64,000 nt of DNA from contig URAK01000001.1 of NCBI GenBank assembly GCA_900545705.1, positions 124,001-188,000 on the forward strand. The letters are read 5' to 3'. The DNA comes from an uncultured Opitutales bacterium (lineage in GTDB: Bacteria > Verrucomicrobiota > Verrucomicrobiia > Opitutales > Intestinicryptomonadaceae). The position numbers and the translations under genes were made by a program. Shown one piece after another: positions 34,941-43,684 of the stretch (position 1 is the first letter of the stretch; each line of letters starts with the position of its first letter). The notes under the pieces were generated by a model. That model saw only the letters and a list, made by a program, of their open reading frames with translations, made no database searches and was not told where the DNA came from.

Positions 34941-36013
34941 TGCCTTTGACGCCTGAGATTGATTTTATAGTCGTGGGGCAGGGCATAGCGGGCTCGTGCC
35001 TCGCCTACGAGCTTTTGGAACGTGGCGCGCGCACAATAGTGTACGACGACGGCTGGAAGTCGGCAGCATGCACTGTCGCGGCAGGCGTTATAAACCCGAT
35101 AACGGGCAAAAGGCTCGTAAAAAGCTGGCGAAGCGCGGTGGCGCACCCGTACGCGCGGGATTTTTATCAGGCGCTCGAAAGGCGGCTTGGCGGCGTATTT
35201 TTTCACGACAGAAAAATTCTCCAACTGTGTAAGTCGGCGGAAGAGGCAGAATTATGGCGAACGCGCGCCCTCGACGCCGAATATGCCGCGTTTATGTCGG
35301 AGCCTCCGAAAGGGGAATCGTTCGGAAACTTGGACGACTCTTTCGGGGCGCATTTTATAGGCCGCTCCGCGTGGGTAGAGCCTCCCGCCGCAATGGCTGC
35401 ATTCCGAAAATATTTTGCGGAGCACGGGGTTTTGCGGGCAGAATCGTTCGACTTCTCAAAACTCGACGCCCGCGGGCATATTTACGGCGGGATAAAATAC
35501 AAAAAAATAATTTTCTGCGAGGGTTGGAAGGCCGTCAAAAATCCGTATTTTTCCTGGCTTCCGTACCGTCCCGCCAAGGGTGAAATACTGACGCTTAAAT
35601 CCGGAGAGCCAATTCCGGAGCATATTGTACACAGGGGCGGCTGGATAATGAAAAATGGTGCCGACACATTTAGGCTTGGTTCGACGTGGGACAGGGAAAA
35701 TCTCGACTGCAATCCGACTCCGACGGCGCGGGCGGAGCTTTTAAAAATCTTGGCGAATATGTTTAAGACAGATATAGAGGTTGAAGTTGTAGATTGCAGG
35801 GCGGGGGTGAGGCCGTGCACTGCTACTACCCGGCCGCATTTGGGCGTCCACCCTTCGGAGCCTGACATACTGTCGTTTAACGGATTCGGGTCAAAGGGCT
35901 TTGCGCTGTGCCCGTACTTTTCTAAAAACTTTGCGGATTGGATTTACGGAAAATCTGCCCTGGATTCCGAGGCGGATTTGTCGCGCCATATAAGAAAATT
36001 CTGGAAGCCCTAA
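34940..36013 (+). CDS. DAO-family FAD-dependent oxidoreductase
   Basis: The 357-residue protein opens with FIVVGQGIAGSCLAYELLERG, an FAD-binding Rossmann motif of the D-amino-acid-oxidase superfamily (reported in part: VVGQGIAGSCLAYEL). AAGVINPITGKRLVKSW, RPAKGEIL and the late GVRPCTATTRPHLGVHP plus FNGFGSKGFALCPYF are like those of the FAD domain of MnmC and of glycine/sarcosine oxidases. The true substrate is unclear: a tRNA-modification MnmC-like or an amine-oxidising role are both possible. There is no signal peptide, so it is cytoplasmic. ATG 34940 overlaps the ruvB TGA, so translation is probably coupled. Confidence 0.8.
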   Translation: MPLTPEIDFIVVGQGIAGSCLAYELLERGARTIVYDDGWKSAACTVAAGVINPITGKRLVKSWRSAVAHPYARDFYQALERRLGGVFFHDRKILQLCKSAEEAELWRTRALDAEYAAFMSEPPKGESFGNLDDSFGAHFIGRSAWVEPPAAMAAFRKYFAEHGVLRAESFDFSKLDARGHIYGGIKYKKIIFCEGWKAVKNPYFSWLPYRPAKGEILTLKSGEPIPEHIVHRGGWIMKNGADTFRLGSTWDRENLDCNPTPTARAELLKILANMFKTDIEVEVVDCRAGVRPCTATTRPHLGVHPSEPDILSFNGFGSKGFALCPYFSKNFADWIYGKSALDSEADLSRHIRKFWKP

Positions 36014-36432
36014 AACATATCAAAGGCGCGCAATATTTTTTATTCCCTATTGCATGTTTTAACGGGATAAAAAAGTAAAATGTGCCGCCGCCAAGCCGGT
36101 GTTTTTTGCCTTTGTACGAGGCGCATTTATTCCGCAACATACAGCAATATGTTTTTCCGCCTTCTTGCAATATCCAATGTTTCCCATTTCTTAGTGCGCA
36201 CATTATCCACCGCGCTATGAAGGCGACTCGTTTCAAGCGTTTCCGTGTTGCAGCATTCCCAAAGAATGTTTTCATCGCTTAGCTCGAGACAAAAAATGTT
36301 GTTCTTTTATCCGCGCTATGGGAAGCGTTTTTATCTTTCGCGCGATGCAGGCAATGCAGTTTATCCATATATCTGCGCATACTGCAAAAAACTTTATTTA
36401 TCTGCCGAGCGCTGAGCGGGCTTATGCGCATA
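36014..36432. other. Convergent intergenic stretch
   Basis: Frames of 66 and 117 codons on opposite strands overlap here but neither shows protein-like order. I see nothing else before the terminator at 36433. Confidence 0.4.
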
Positions 36433-36469
36433 AAAAAACCGCGACCGCCGCGGGGCGATTGCGGTTTTT
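36433..36469 (-). terminator. Terminator at the end of the GH10 cluster
   Basis: AAAACCGC and GCGGTTTT, extended inward with mismatches by GACCGCC/GGCGATT, form a long hairpin. T runs lie on both strands, so it may stop transcripts from either side, chiefly the minus-strand xylanase message. Confidence 0.75.
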
Positions 36470-36484
36470 TGTTTTAGATTATTG

Positions 36485-38026
36485 CTATTTCAGATGGTAA
36501 AGCATTTGACGGTCTCTGCCGTACTTGTCTTTCCATGAAATTTTATACGTCCCCCTAAACCCGCGGAAAGATATTTTACCGTCGGAGTCTGGCTTTACTG
36601 TGAGATTAGTTTTCCACTCCTTATTGATGAGGTTGTCGAGAACATGGTAAACGGGCTTCGTCTGCATATCGCGCGTAAAAATACCCGAATGGGAGGGCTC
36701 GTTTTTCATACCGCAATCGTCGACGGTGTTCCACCATGTAATGCCCATTACATTTGGATAGCTAAACCATAGCCTGTACTGGTTTTCAGCGTACAGGGCT
36801 TGGCGCGCGCGCGATTTTGGGGAATCGTCGTTGCCGGTGATTGTCACTTCGCTTATATGTATCTTATGCCCCGATTTTGCAGTATCGTCGAGCCTTTTGA
36901 GCAGTGCCTCAGGGCTGATAAACGACTCGCCCGCCATAATCTTTTTGGGCTCACGATAGTTGAATACATGCTCCTGCACGCCGGTTATGTCGATTCTCGC
37001 GCCGCGCTTTTCGAGCTCCGCAATTTGTTCGGCGTACTTTTCCGCGCAAATGTAATCGTTTATATTGAGCGCGACATCTGTCGGAAGGTACTTTTGGGCG
37101 GCGTTAAAGGCGTGGAATGCGTAGTCGCCCTGCAATAGCCCTATGTGGCTTCTCGTGACCCGCGTTCCGGGAATTAGAACGCCTGCGATATAGTCCTTTT
37201 GGGACTCGTTTACGACGTCCCAGCTTTGTATTCTATTTCCGTACCTTTGCGCGATTTGCTTAAAGCGCCGCTCGGTAATCTCCCGTATCGTCTCCCCGAC
37301 TGAGCCGAACATCTCTTCCGCCTGCTCTTGGGTGAGCTTTTGAAACGGATATACCCCGGGCTTTTTATCGCGGTTGACTTTTCTATAAAGCGCGAGTTTT
37401 TCCTTTGGGATTTCTTCAAGATATATCCACCACGCGAAAAACCCAGTCCATACGAGAGGATGCCCGTGTGCGCGTATGCCTTTTTTATTGCAAAATTCTA
37501 CTATCGGGTCGGTCGCCGGTCGACGCCAATGGCGCTGGTCTTTCGGATTTTTACAGTTGTTCCAAAAATCCTCGGTATCGCGGTATTCCTCGACAAATCG
37601 GGGTCTGCCAGGCTGCGTCTCAAAATCGCTCCAGTAAAAGGGAACTGTTGCTGAATTGAAAAGTTCGCCGTATGCCCTCTTGTACCTTTCGTTGTATTCG
37701 TGCGCGCCAAGCTGGTTGAAGTTGAAAATGTGCGCGCCGAATATGAAGTCGTGCTTGAGCTGCTCGACTTTCACGTCGCCTCCCGGAGCCGCCTCGCCGA
37801 GGTTTACGACGGCGTCTGCCTTGCGGTTCTTTTCGATGTCGGCGTCTATCTTTTTACGCACTTCTGGGGTCCATTTTTCCCAGTATTGCGGGGTGACGAT
37901 TTTTTCAGTGTCTTCGCTCTGGCATCTTGGGATTTTTATGGAGTTCGATGCTTCGCAAACGGCGCCCATATTTAGCGCGGTTGCGGCGATAGATGCGAGT
38001 AAAATGGTTTTGCTAAGATTTTTCAT
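36485..38026 (-). CDS. Secreted GH10 endo-beta-1,4-xylanase, copy A
   Basis: GH10 enzymes cut the xylan backbone with retention. The 513-residue protein has a signal peptide (about 1-26), a lead part of about 65 residues containing NLGEAAPGGDVKVEQLKHDF, then the TIM barrel with FGAHIFNFNQ, HGHPLVW at 187-193, acid/base Glu274 in WDVVNES, and nucleophile Glu393 in HISEVTI. After ITWWNTVDDCG comes a C-terminal unit of about 45 residues (VKPDSDGKISFRGFRGTYKI) nearly identical in copy B. It is the last gene of the minus-strand cluster and lies 76 bases after copy B, with a terminator between. Both catalytic residues are intact. Confidence 0.93.
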   Translation of the reverse strand: MKNLSKTILLASIAATALNMGAVCEASNSIKIPRCQSEDTEKIVTPQYWEKWTPEVRKKIDADIEKNRKADAVVNLGEAAPGGDVKVEQLKHDFIFGAHIFNFNQLGAHEYNERYKRAYGELFNSATVPFYWSDFETQPGRPRFVEEYRDTEDFWNNCKNPKDQRHWRRPATDPIVEFCNKKGIRAHGHPLVWTGFFAWWIYLEEIPKEKLALYRKVNRDKKPGVYPFQKLTQEQAEEMFGSVGETIREITERRFKQIAQRYGNRIQSWDVVNESQKDYIAGVLIPGTRVTRSHIGLLQGDYAFHAFNAAQKYLPTDVALNINDYICAEKYAEQIAELEKRGARIDITGVQEHVFNYREPKKIMAGESFISPEALLKRLDDTAKSGHKIHISEVTITGNDDSPKSRARQALYAENQYRLWFSYPNVMGITWWNTVDDCGMKNEPSHSGIFTRDMQTKPVYHVLDNLINKEWKTNLTVKPDSDGKISFRGFRGTYKISWKDKYGRDRQMLYHLK

Positions 38027-38053
38027 TCGCTGACTTGTTGTTTGTATTGCCTA

Positions 38054-38092
38054 TAAAAAAAGGCAGCGCAACTTTTTAAGCGCGCCGCCTTA
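38054..38092 (-). terminator. Terminator between the two GH10 genes
   Basis: On the minus strand AAGGCGGCGC and a GCGCTGCCTT partner pair with wobble pairs, followed by about seven T. It suggests that the two xylanase copies can be expressed separately. Confidence 0.7.
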
Positions 38093-38102
38093 AGATAGCG
38101 GA

Positions 38103-39632
38103 TTATTTCAAGTGGTAGAGCATTTGGCGGTCTCTGCCGTACTTGTCTTTCCACGAGATTTTATACGTACCCTTAAACCCGCGGAAGGAGATTTTCCCGC
38201 TGTCGTCTGGCTTTACAGTGAGCTTCGTCTTCCACTCGTTGTTGATTAGGTTGTTTAAGGCGTAGTATGCAGATTTCGGCTGCATGTCGCGCGTGAAAAT
38301 GCCGGAGTACGACGGTTCGCCGGGCGCGCCGCAGTCGTCGACTACATTCCACCATGTAATACCCATCGCGTTCGGGTGGCTGAACCATGCGCGGTAGAGG
38401 TTCTGGGCGATGACCGCCTGAATGTCCCAGTCGCGCTTGGTAGTTCCGGGGGCGGTAATGGTAATTTCGCTCATGTGTATCGGAAGCCCTGTCTTCGCTA
38501 CTCTGTTCATGCTGCCCAATACGTGGTCGGGGGTCTGCACTTTTTTACCGGCCGCGATATTTGCGGATTCTTTCGGGTTGAAGAGGTGCATTTGCATTCC
38601 GGCGATGTCGATTCTTGCGCCGCGCTTTTGCATGTCTTTAATTTGCGCGACGTAGTGGTCGTCCGTCTTATAGTCGTTGATATTGAAAGCAGTGTTTGTC
38701 GGGAGGTGTTTCTGGGCGATATTGAACGCGTGGAATGCGTAGTCGCCGGGCATTATCCCGTAAGTGCTGCGGGTAACTTTTGAGCCGGGCACCAGCAAAC
38801 CGAGGGAATAGTCGGTTGCGGATTCGTTTACGACGTCAAAGCTGTGTATCTTGCCTGCGTATCTTTCGGCTATTTCGGCGACGCGCTTTTCGTAGAGTTC
38901 GCCTATTTTTTCGCCGATATTTCCGAGAAGCTTATCGGCTTCCGCTTGCGGCAGTTTCCTAAGGGCTTTATTTTCTTCGCCGTACATTCCGAGATTGGGG
39001 AATTTACTCTTCTCTTCTTTCGAGAGGTATTGGCGTATCCAATCCGGATAGTGCCATCTTTGGTTGCCCCAAACTAGCGGATGGCCGTGGATTCTTATGC
39101 CGCGGCTGTTGCAGTACTCGATTACCGGATCCGGCGCGGGCCTGCGCCAGTGCGGCTGCTCTTTGGGGTTTTTGCAGTTGTTCCAATATTCTTCGGTATC
39201 CCAGTATTCCTCGACAAAACGGGGGCGGTTGGGTTCCATTTCAAGCTTTTTCCAGTAAAGGGCGACTGTCGCCGAATTGAAAAGCTCTCCGTACAAGTCG
39301 CGGTATTTCTTATTGCGTTCGTATGAGCCGAGCTGGTTGAAATTAAAAATGTGCGCGCCGAATATGAAGTCGTGCTTGAGCTGCTCGACTTTCACGTCGC
39401 CGCCCGGGGCCGCTTCGCCGAGATTTACGACGACGTCGGCCTTGCGGTTTTTTTCGATTTCCGCGTCTATTTTTTTCTGTACTTCAGGGTTCCATATTGC
39501 CCAGTATTCCTTGCTCATCAGCTTGTCGGTGTCTTCCGCTTCCGATCTAGGGAATTTTTGTGTTCCCGCGAGAGCCGCCGATGCAGCCGCAAACGCCACT
39601 ACGGCAAAAGATGTCTTTTTTAGTAATTTCAT
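38103..39632 (-). CDS. Secreted GH10 endo-beta-1,4-xylanase, copy B
   Basis: A 509-residue paralogue of copy A with the same layout: signal peptide (MKLLKKTSFAVVAF, cut near ALAG), lead domain, TIM barrel and C-terminal unit. The start is set at ATG 39632 because residues encoded further upstream do not resemble a signal peptide. HGHPLVWG, acid/base Glu in FDVVNESATDY and nucleophile Glu in HMSEITIT are present. Compared with copy A, barrel loops differ (for example WGNQRWHYPDWIRQYL versus WTGFFAWWIYLEEIP), while the stretch from NLGEAAPGG to IFNFNQLG and the final 40 residues are almost identical. Loop differences point to different xylan decorations or product sizes. Confidence 0.93.
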   Translation of the reverse strand: MKLLKKTSFAVVAFAAASAALAGTQKFPRSEAEDTDKLMSKEYWAIWNPEVQKKIDAEIEKNRKADVVVNLGEAAPGGDVKVEQLKHDFIFGAHIFNFNQLGSYERNKKYRDLYGELFNSATVALYWKKLEMEPNRPRFVEEYWDTEEYWNNCKNPKEQPHWRRPAPDPVIEYCNSRGIRIHGHPLVWGNQRWHYPDWIRQYLSKEEKSKFPNLGMYGEENKALRKLPQAEADKLLGNIGEKIGELYEKRVAEIAERYAGKIHSFDVVNESATDYSLGLLVPGSKVTRSTYGIMPGDYAFHAFNIAQKHLPTNTAFNINDYKTDDHYVAQIKDMQKRGARIDIAGMQMHLFNPKESANIAAGKKVQTPDHVLGSMNRVAKTGLPIHMSEITITAPGTTKRDWDIQAVIAQNLYRAWFSHPNAMGITWWNVVDDCGAPGEPSYSGIFTRDMQPKSAYYALNNLINNEWKTKLTVKPDDSGKISFRGFKGTYKISWKDKYGRDRQMLYHLK

Positions 39633-40038
39633 ATGTATTTTAGTTTTTGTTAAAAGAAATGTGTTAACATGTTCTTTTTCTCCTAAAAACGGGGGCAAGT
39701 CAAAAGTATAGTTCTTAAAATATGGTTAACTGTAAACCTAGCCGCGCACCCTTGCGGATAAGCTTTTATAGCCGAATTTCTTTCCGCCACCCATGCCAAA
39801 ATGCGCAATGCCATTGCGGTATTTTGAACGCTCGCGCAACGAATGAAAAAAAATCGGCGCGCCAAGAAAAATGCCGCAGTAAAAAATTTGCAGTCTTCAG
39901 AAAGTATGAATGGGCTTAGCGGATTAGCAGAAAAACGCAAGATTGCCGCCTCGGAAAAATCCCGAGCGCCGTGAAAATTCCGCGCGCGGGGCAAATTTGC
40001 GCTTACCATAGTCCGCAGGGCGCAAGCGAATTTTGCGC
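39633..40038. other. Upstream region of GH10 copy B
   Basis: About 400 bases between the terminator of the GH50-like gene and the xylanase start. It should hold the promoter of copy B; no clear -35/-10 pair or gene is seen. Confidence 0.4.
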
Positions 40039-40069
40039 AAAAAAAACGCCGCGGGGAAAATCCGCGGCG
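40039..40069 (-). terminator. Rho-independent terminator after the GH50-like gene
   Basis: CGCCGCGG and CCGCGGCG pair perfectly over 8 bases, with eight T on the minus strand. Confidence 0.9.
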
Positions 40070-40096
40070 CGCATAAAAATTGACAATATAAGTCGG

Positions 40097-42214
40097 CTAT
40101 TTGCCAAATCTTAGCCTGTACATTTTGCGCGACATCTCGTTCATGGCGGCAGCCATGTCGTATTTGGGAGTGTCGCAAATATCGACAAACCCGAGAGCTC
40201 CGTTTTCCCCGTCGAATCTGCCGGTCGTGTATTGGTCGGCGTATTGGAACCAGTGGGCGCCGATTATCATCGGGGATTTTATCGCGTCTTTTAAATAGTT
40301 CTTCATCGACTTCGTGCGCTCTTTGCTCGAGCTTTTCGGGCATAGGCTCGCCCAGAAATTGCCGCGGTCGCCTGCGCCAAAGTGGAATTCGCCTATCATG
40401 ACGGGTTTGTCCTCTATGCCTTCGTAGAGCCTTGTTTTCAGGACATTGGGGGTGTCATTGTATATGTTGTAGGTCACGACATCGCACTTCTCAAAGGCCG
40501 CGGTTATGACAATCTTATTGAGCCAGCTGAACCCGAATCGGCAGCCGAGATACAGGGCGTCGGGGTTTACGGATTTTACGGCGTCGCGGCAGGCGGTGAA
40601 GTAGGCGTCGGTTATGATTTTTTCTATCGCCTTGAAGTCTTCCTGGGCGGCGTCGCAGGTGGTGTCGAAATCCTTGCGGGCGAGGAAGTCTTCCCAGTCT
40701 TTGTAGTCGGCTTTCCACACGCTGTTTAGGGCTGATATGTCCGAGTATTTCTTTTTAAGGATATCGCGGAAGACTATCTTGCTTGGCTGGTCGGCGGGGC
40801 AGCTCAGCAGGGCGCGGCCTATTAGCCCTTCTTTGCCCTGCCACGGAAGTTCATTGTCGATAAACGCCCCTATGCAGTAGGGAGAGTTTATCAGATCCGC
40901 TTTTTTGGCGGCATTTGCCTTTGTATTTTTTGCGAAGTCCGGGTGGAGGTAGTCGGGGAACTTTGTCCAAAACAGGTCGAGTTTCAGGTTTTTGTTTTCG
41001 GGCGCCAAGTATACAGGGCGGGCGCTGCCCAACGTTACGCAGTACGGGATATTTGCATTCTGAATTTGACGCTCGTTGCTCCATGCCCCAGTTGAATTAA
41101 ATCCCCACGAGCGGAGGCGGTTCTCGACTAGCGCGACTTGCTCTTCTTCAGACATGTTCCCGTATTTTTTGTCGAAATTGCGCCTGTTGAAATTCATCGT
41201 TTGCTGAGGCTTGCTGTATTCGCCTTTTTTTGTGTCGTAAAGGCGCGCCCCGCCTGAAACATATTTGGGGTCAATCTTTTCAAAATAGTGTTCCCGGTCT
41301 GTAATCGCAGTAGAACCGCTCGGCCCCTTCGCGTTCACGCAGTCGATTCCCAAAGACCAGAACGGGTAGCCGTCGGGGTCGCGGAAAGTCCATTTGCCGT
41401 CTATTTTGTCCAGCCTGAACCTGCCGGTGCCTTCCGCTTTTAGGGAGTCGTCCTTAAAGCCGCCGTATTGGCTGCGGTGCGGAATCTTGGCGAGCTTTGC
41501 GTTAAATTGTTTTTCCTTTTCTTTCTGGGTCTGAAAGTCGGCGTCGCTATGGATTTTATCTTCCCAGTCGCGGTGTTTGAATTGCCCGTATTCGTCTATG
41601 AACGGGAAAAATTCCTCGCGGCTCATTGAAAAGATGGGATCGTCGGGCTTTGCGAACACGGGATTGTTTGGCAGAAATTTCATTCCCGTAAAAAATTCTT
41701 TCGGGTCGTCCAGCCACGACGTCGGAACCGAGACAATTTCTATGTCGTCTATCGCAATTTCAGCCCCTTTTGCGGAGGTTATCGCCACGCGGCCCTTTTT
41801 TCCGGCGGGAATGTTTGCGCGCATAAATACCTGTCCGCGCGTTCCCTTTTTGCCGGAAAACGTCGTTTCAGCGCATCTTTTACCGTCGGCCCACACAATG
41901 GCGTAATTTGTATTGCCGCCAAGTATGACGTACGAAAATTTTACGGTCACTGTTTGCCCGCCGTCTATCCCCGATACTGGAAATCTTGCCGCCAGAGGCC
42001 AGTCGCCCATTTTTTTGCCGATTGTGCTTATCCTAAGCGATTTTCCGGAGCCGGCCGCGGCGGCGGAAGACGAGTCCAGCTTGAAATCGCCAAATGCGTT
42101 GACCGTCGCAATGTCGTCGGACGAATCGAAGTTTTCGGAAAATATCTTTTCTTGGGCATACGCGCCAGCCGCCGAAAATATTGCCCCCACCAATAAACTG
42201 TAAAAACCTTTCAT
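40097..42214 (-). CDS. Secreted clan GH-A glycoside hydrolase, GH50/beta-agarase-like
   Basis: The 705-residue protein has a signal peptide (about 1-20), an N-terminal beta-sandwich carbohydrate-binding-like domain (about 22-165), and a TIM-barrel region. DGYPFWSLGIDCVN (about 280) resembles the barrel entry of GH50 and related proteins. IGAFIDNELPW gives a likely acid/base Glu after Asn, and KPVMIGEFHFGA a likely nucleophile Glu, the spacing expected in clan GH-A. Similar proteins are often labelled beta-agarase, but the position beside xylanases and an esterase suggests another substrate, so the substrate is left open. It lies 82 bases after the MFS transporter gene and may share its message. 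Confidence 0.7.
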   Translation of the reverse strand: MKGFYSLLVGAIFSAAGAYAQEKIFSENFDSSDDIATVNAFGDFKLDSSSAAAAGSGKSLRISTIGKKMGDWPLAARFPVSGIDGGQTVTVKFSYVILGGNTNYAIVWADGKRCAETTFSGKKGTRGQVFMRANIPAGKKGRVAITSAKGAEIAIDDIEIVSVPTSWLDDPKEFFTGMKFLPNNPVFAKPDDPIFSMSREEFFPFIDEYGQFKHRDWEDKIHSDADFQTQKEKEKQFNAKLAKIPHRSQYGGFKDDSLKAEGTGRFRLDKIDGKWTFRDPDGYPFWSLGIDCVNAKGPSGSTAITDREHYFEKIDPKYVSGGARLYDTKKGEYSKPQQTMNFNRRNFDKKYGNMSEEEQVALVENRLRSWGFNSTGAWSNERQIQNANIPYCVTLGSARPVYLAPENKNLKLDLFWTKFPDYLHPDFAKNTKANAAKKADLINSPYCIGAFIDNELPWQGKEGLIGRALLSCPADQPSKIVFRDILKKKYSDISALNSVWKADYKDWEDFLARKDFDTTCDAAQEDFKAIEKIITDAYFTACRDAVKSVNPDALYLGCRFGFSWLNKIVITAAFEKCDVVTYNIYNDTPNVLKTRLYEGIEDKPVMIGEFHFGAGDRGNFWASLCPKSSSKERTKSMKNYLKDAIKSPMIIGAHWFQYADQYTTGRFDGENGALGFVDICDTPKYDMAAAMNEMSRKMYRLRFGK

Positions 42215-42295
42215 AAATTACGACGCTTATCGGACCTTTGCCGGCAAGTCAAACGTAAACGGATACTTCGCAAAAAATAGGGGAGAACTTCCGAA

Positions 42296-43528
42296 TCACA
42301 CGGAGGTTTTTCGTGAAATGAAGAGCGCCGCCGCGCAAAGTATAAGGCACGCCGAAACGCATGTGGCGTTTGAAATCCCCGCGAGGACCCCGCATAGAGC
42401 CAATCCCCCGCCCATGGTAAGCCCCCATAGCGAAGATAGAACGCTCAAAACCCACCCTCTTTTTCCGTCGGGCGCATTTTCTGAGAATATTGCAAGCGTT
42501 GTGAAATAGGTTATCCCGAATCCGGCTGCCTGCAATATGGTTATCGACCAAAGAGCGAAATAGTTGTCCGAGACGAGCGGAACCGCTATCGTAGCAACGC
42601 TTGCCGACAGCCCTATTACAAGCGCGTTTTTAAGGGAAGTACGTTTAAGGAGCATCGGCCCAAAAAATGCAAAGACCGCGCCGGAGAAAATCCCCTCAGC
42701 AGAAAGGAACGCCGCGATTTCCCTCGGGGAGAATCCGCCGGAGGACTCCAATATAAGCGGGACAGCCGCGAAAAACGCGCCCGCGCCGACTTGGTTTAGG
42801 CAGAATATCGCAATAAGCCTTCTGGATTTCCCGGAGTCCATAAGTTTGCGGAGGTCGCGCAAGCCGCCGAGCCAGTCTATCTGCGATAATTTGAGGCCTT
42901 TCGCGGCGGCGGGGTCCTTCATCGAAAAACACAGCATTGCTGCCGACACCGCGAACAGTGCCGCCATTATGAAGAACGGCAGGCTCCATGTAAGCGCCGA
43001 CGCCTTTTCGTCTATAAACATCGCGGCGAACGCAGGTCCGAGCATAAGCCCGAGGCTCATCGCAAGGAGAGTTGCGCCGAGATAAAAATTCTTCTGGTCT
43101 TTGCCGGAGCATTTTTCGATTAGTGCTGCCTGTATCGTTCCGTCAACCCCCGCCGTGATGCCAACCGCAATTCTTCCGATAGCCAATATCCAAACGCTGA
43201 GTATTTCCATCGCAACCCCTTGAGCGGCGCACCCGAGCATTGCTCCGATAAGGGTTGCAAGCAACACGCGCTTTCTGCCTATCGAGTCCGACAGCGCGCC
43301 TATAATGGGCGCGCAAAAAAACAGGGCAATCGGATAAACCGAAAGCACTATGCCGTAAATGAGCTTTCTCGCGGCGGGCGAGAATCCCGGAAGCATATCG
43401 TGGCTTTCGGATACGGCATCTATGAGGGTTGGTATGAGAATCGGTATGACCATGCTCTCGCATATCAAGTGAAATGCGAGAATCCCGAGCAGTGGAATTG
43501 AAAATAAAAATGGAACGCGTTTTGCCAT
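42296..43528 (-). CDS. MFS transporter
   Basis: The 410-residue protein has about 12 hydrophobic segments. The motif between helices 2 and 3, GALSDSIGRKRVLL, is the major-facilitator signature G-x3-D-x2-GR(K/R). ATG 43528 (MAKRVPFLFS) is preferred; the upstream GTG 43555 adds an unlikely Phe/Tyr-rich lead. The ESMVIPILIPTL helix 1 and the single-chain layout resemble the TetA/DHA1 drug-H+ antiporter branch, but its place between two secreted hydrolases suggests uptake or efflux of breakdown products such as oligosaccharides or aromatic acids. The substrate is not readable from the sequence. Confidence 0.85.
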   Translation of the reverse strand: MAKRVPFLFSIPLLGILAFHLICESMVIPILIPTLIDAVSESHDMLPGFSPAARKLIYGIVLSVYPIALFFCAPIIGALSDSIGRKRVLLATLIGAMLGCAAQGVAMEILSVWILAIGRIAVGITAGVDGTIQAALIEKCSGKDQKNFYLGATLLAMSLGLMLGPAFAAMFIDEKASALTWSLPFFIMAALFAVSAAMLCFSMKDPAAAKGLKLSQIDWLGGLRDLRKLMDSGKSRRLIAIFCLNQVGAGAFFAAVPLILESSGGFSPREIAAFLSAEGIFSGAVFAFFGPMLLKRTSLKNALVIGLSASVATIAVPLVSDNYFALWSITILQAAGFGITYFTTLAIFSENAPDGKRGWVLSVLSSLWGLTMGGGLALCGVLAGISNATCVSACLILCAAALFISRKTSV

Positions 43529-43684
43529 ATAATAAAAAAACGCGCGGATATGCACGCCTTCTGCTTATACATTTTATGCGGAAGTAAGTATAGACATGCG
43601 CCTGACGGTTTTTTCAACAAAAATTTGCGAATGCGCAAATGCGGCAGGCGCTGTTGTACGCGCCAAAATGCAGTCGCGATTGAA

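Noticed and set aside
39722..40009. Overlapping frames on both strands upstream of GH10 copy B
   Set aside because: Composition is unlike neighbouring genes and no family is recognised; more likely a control region.
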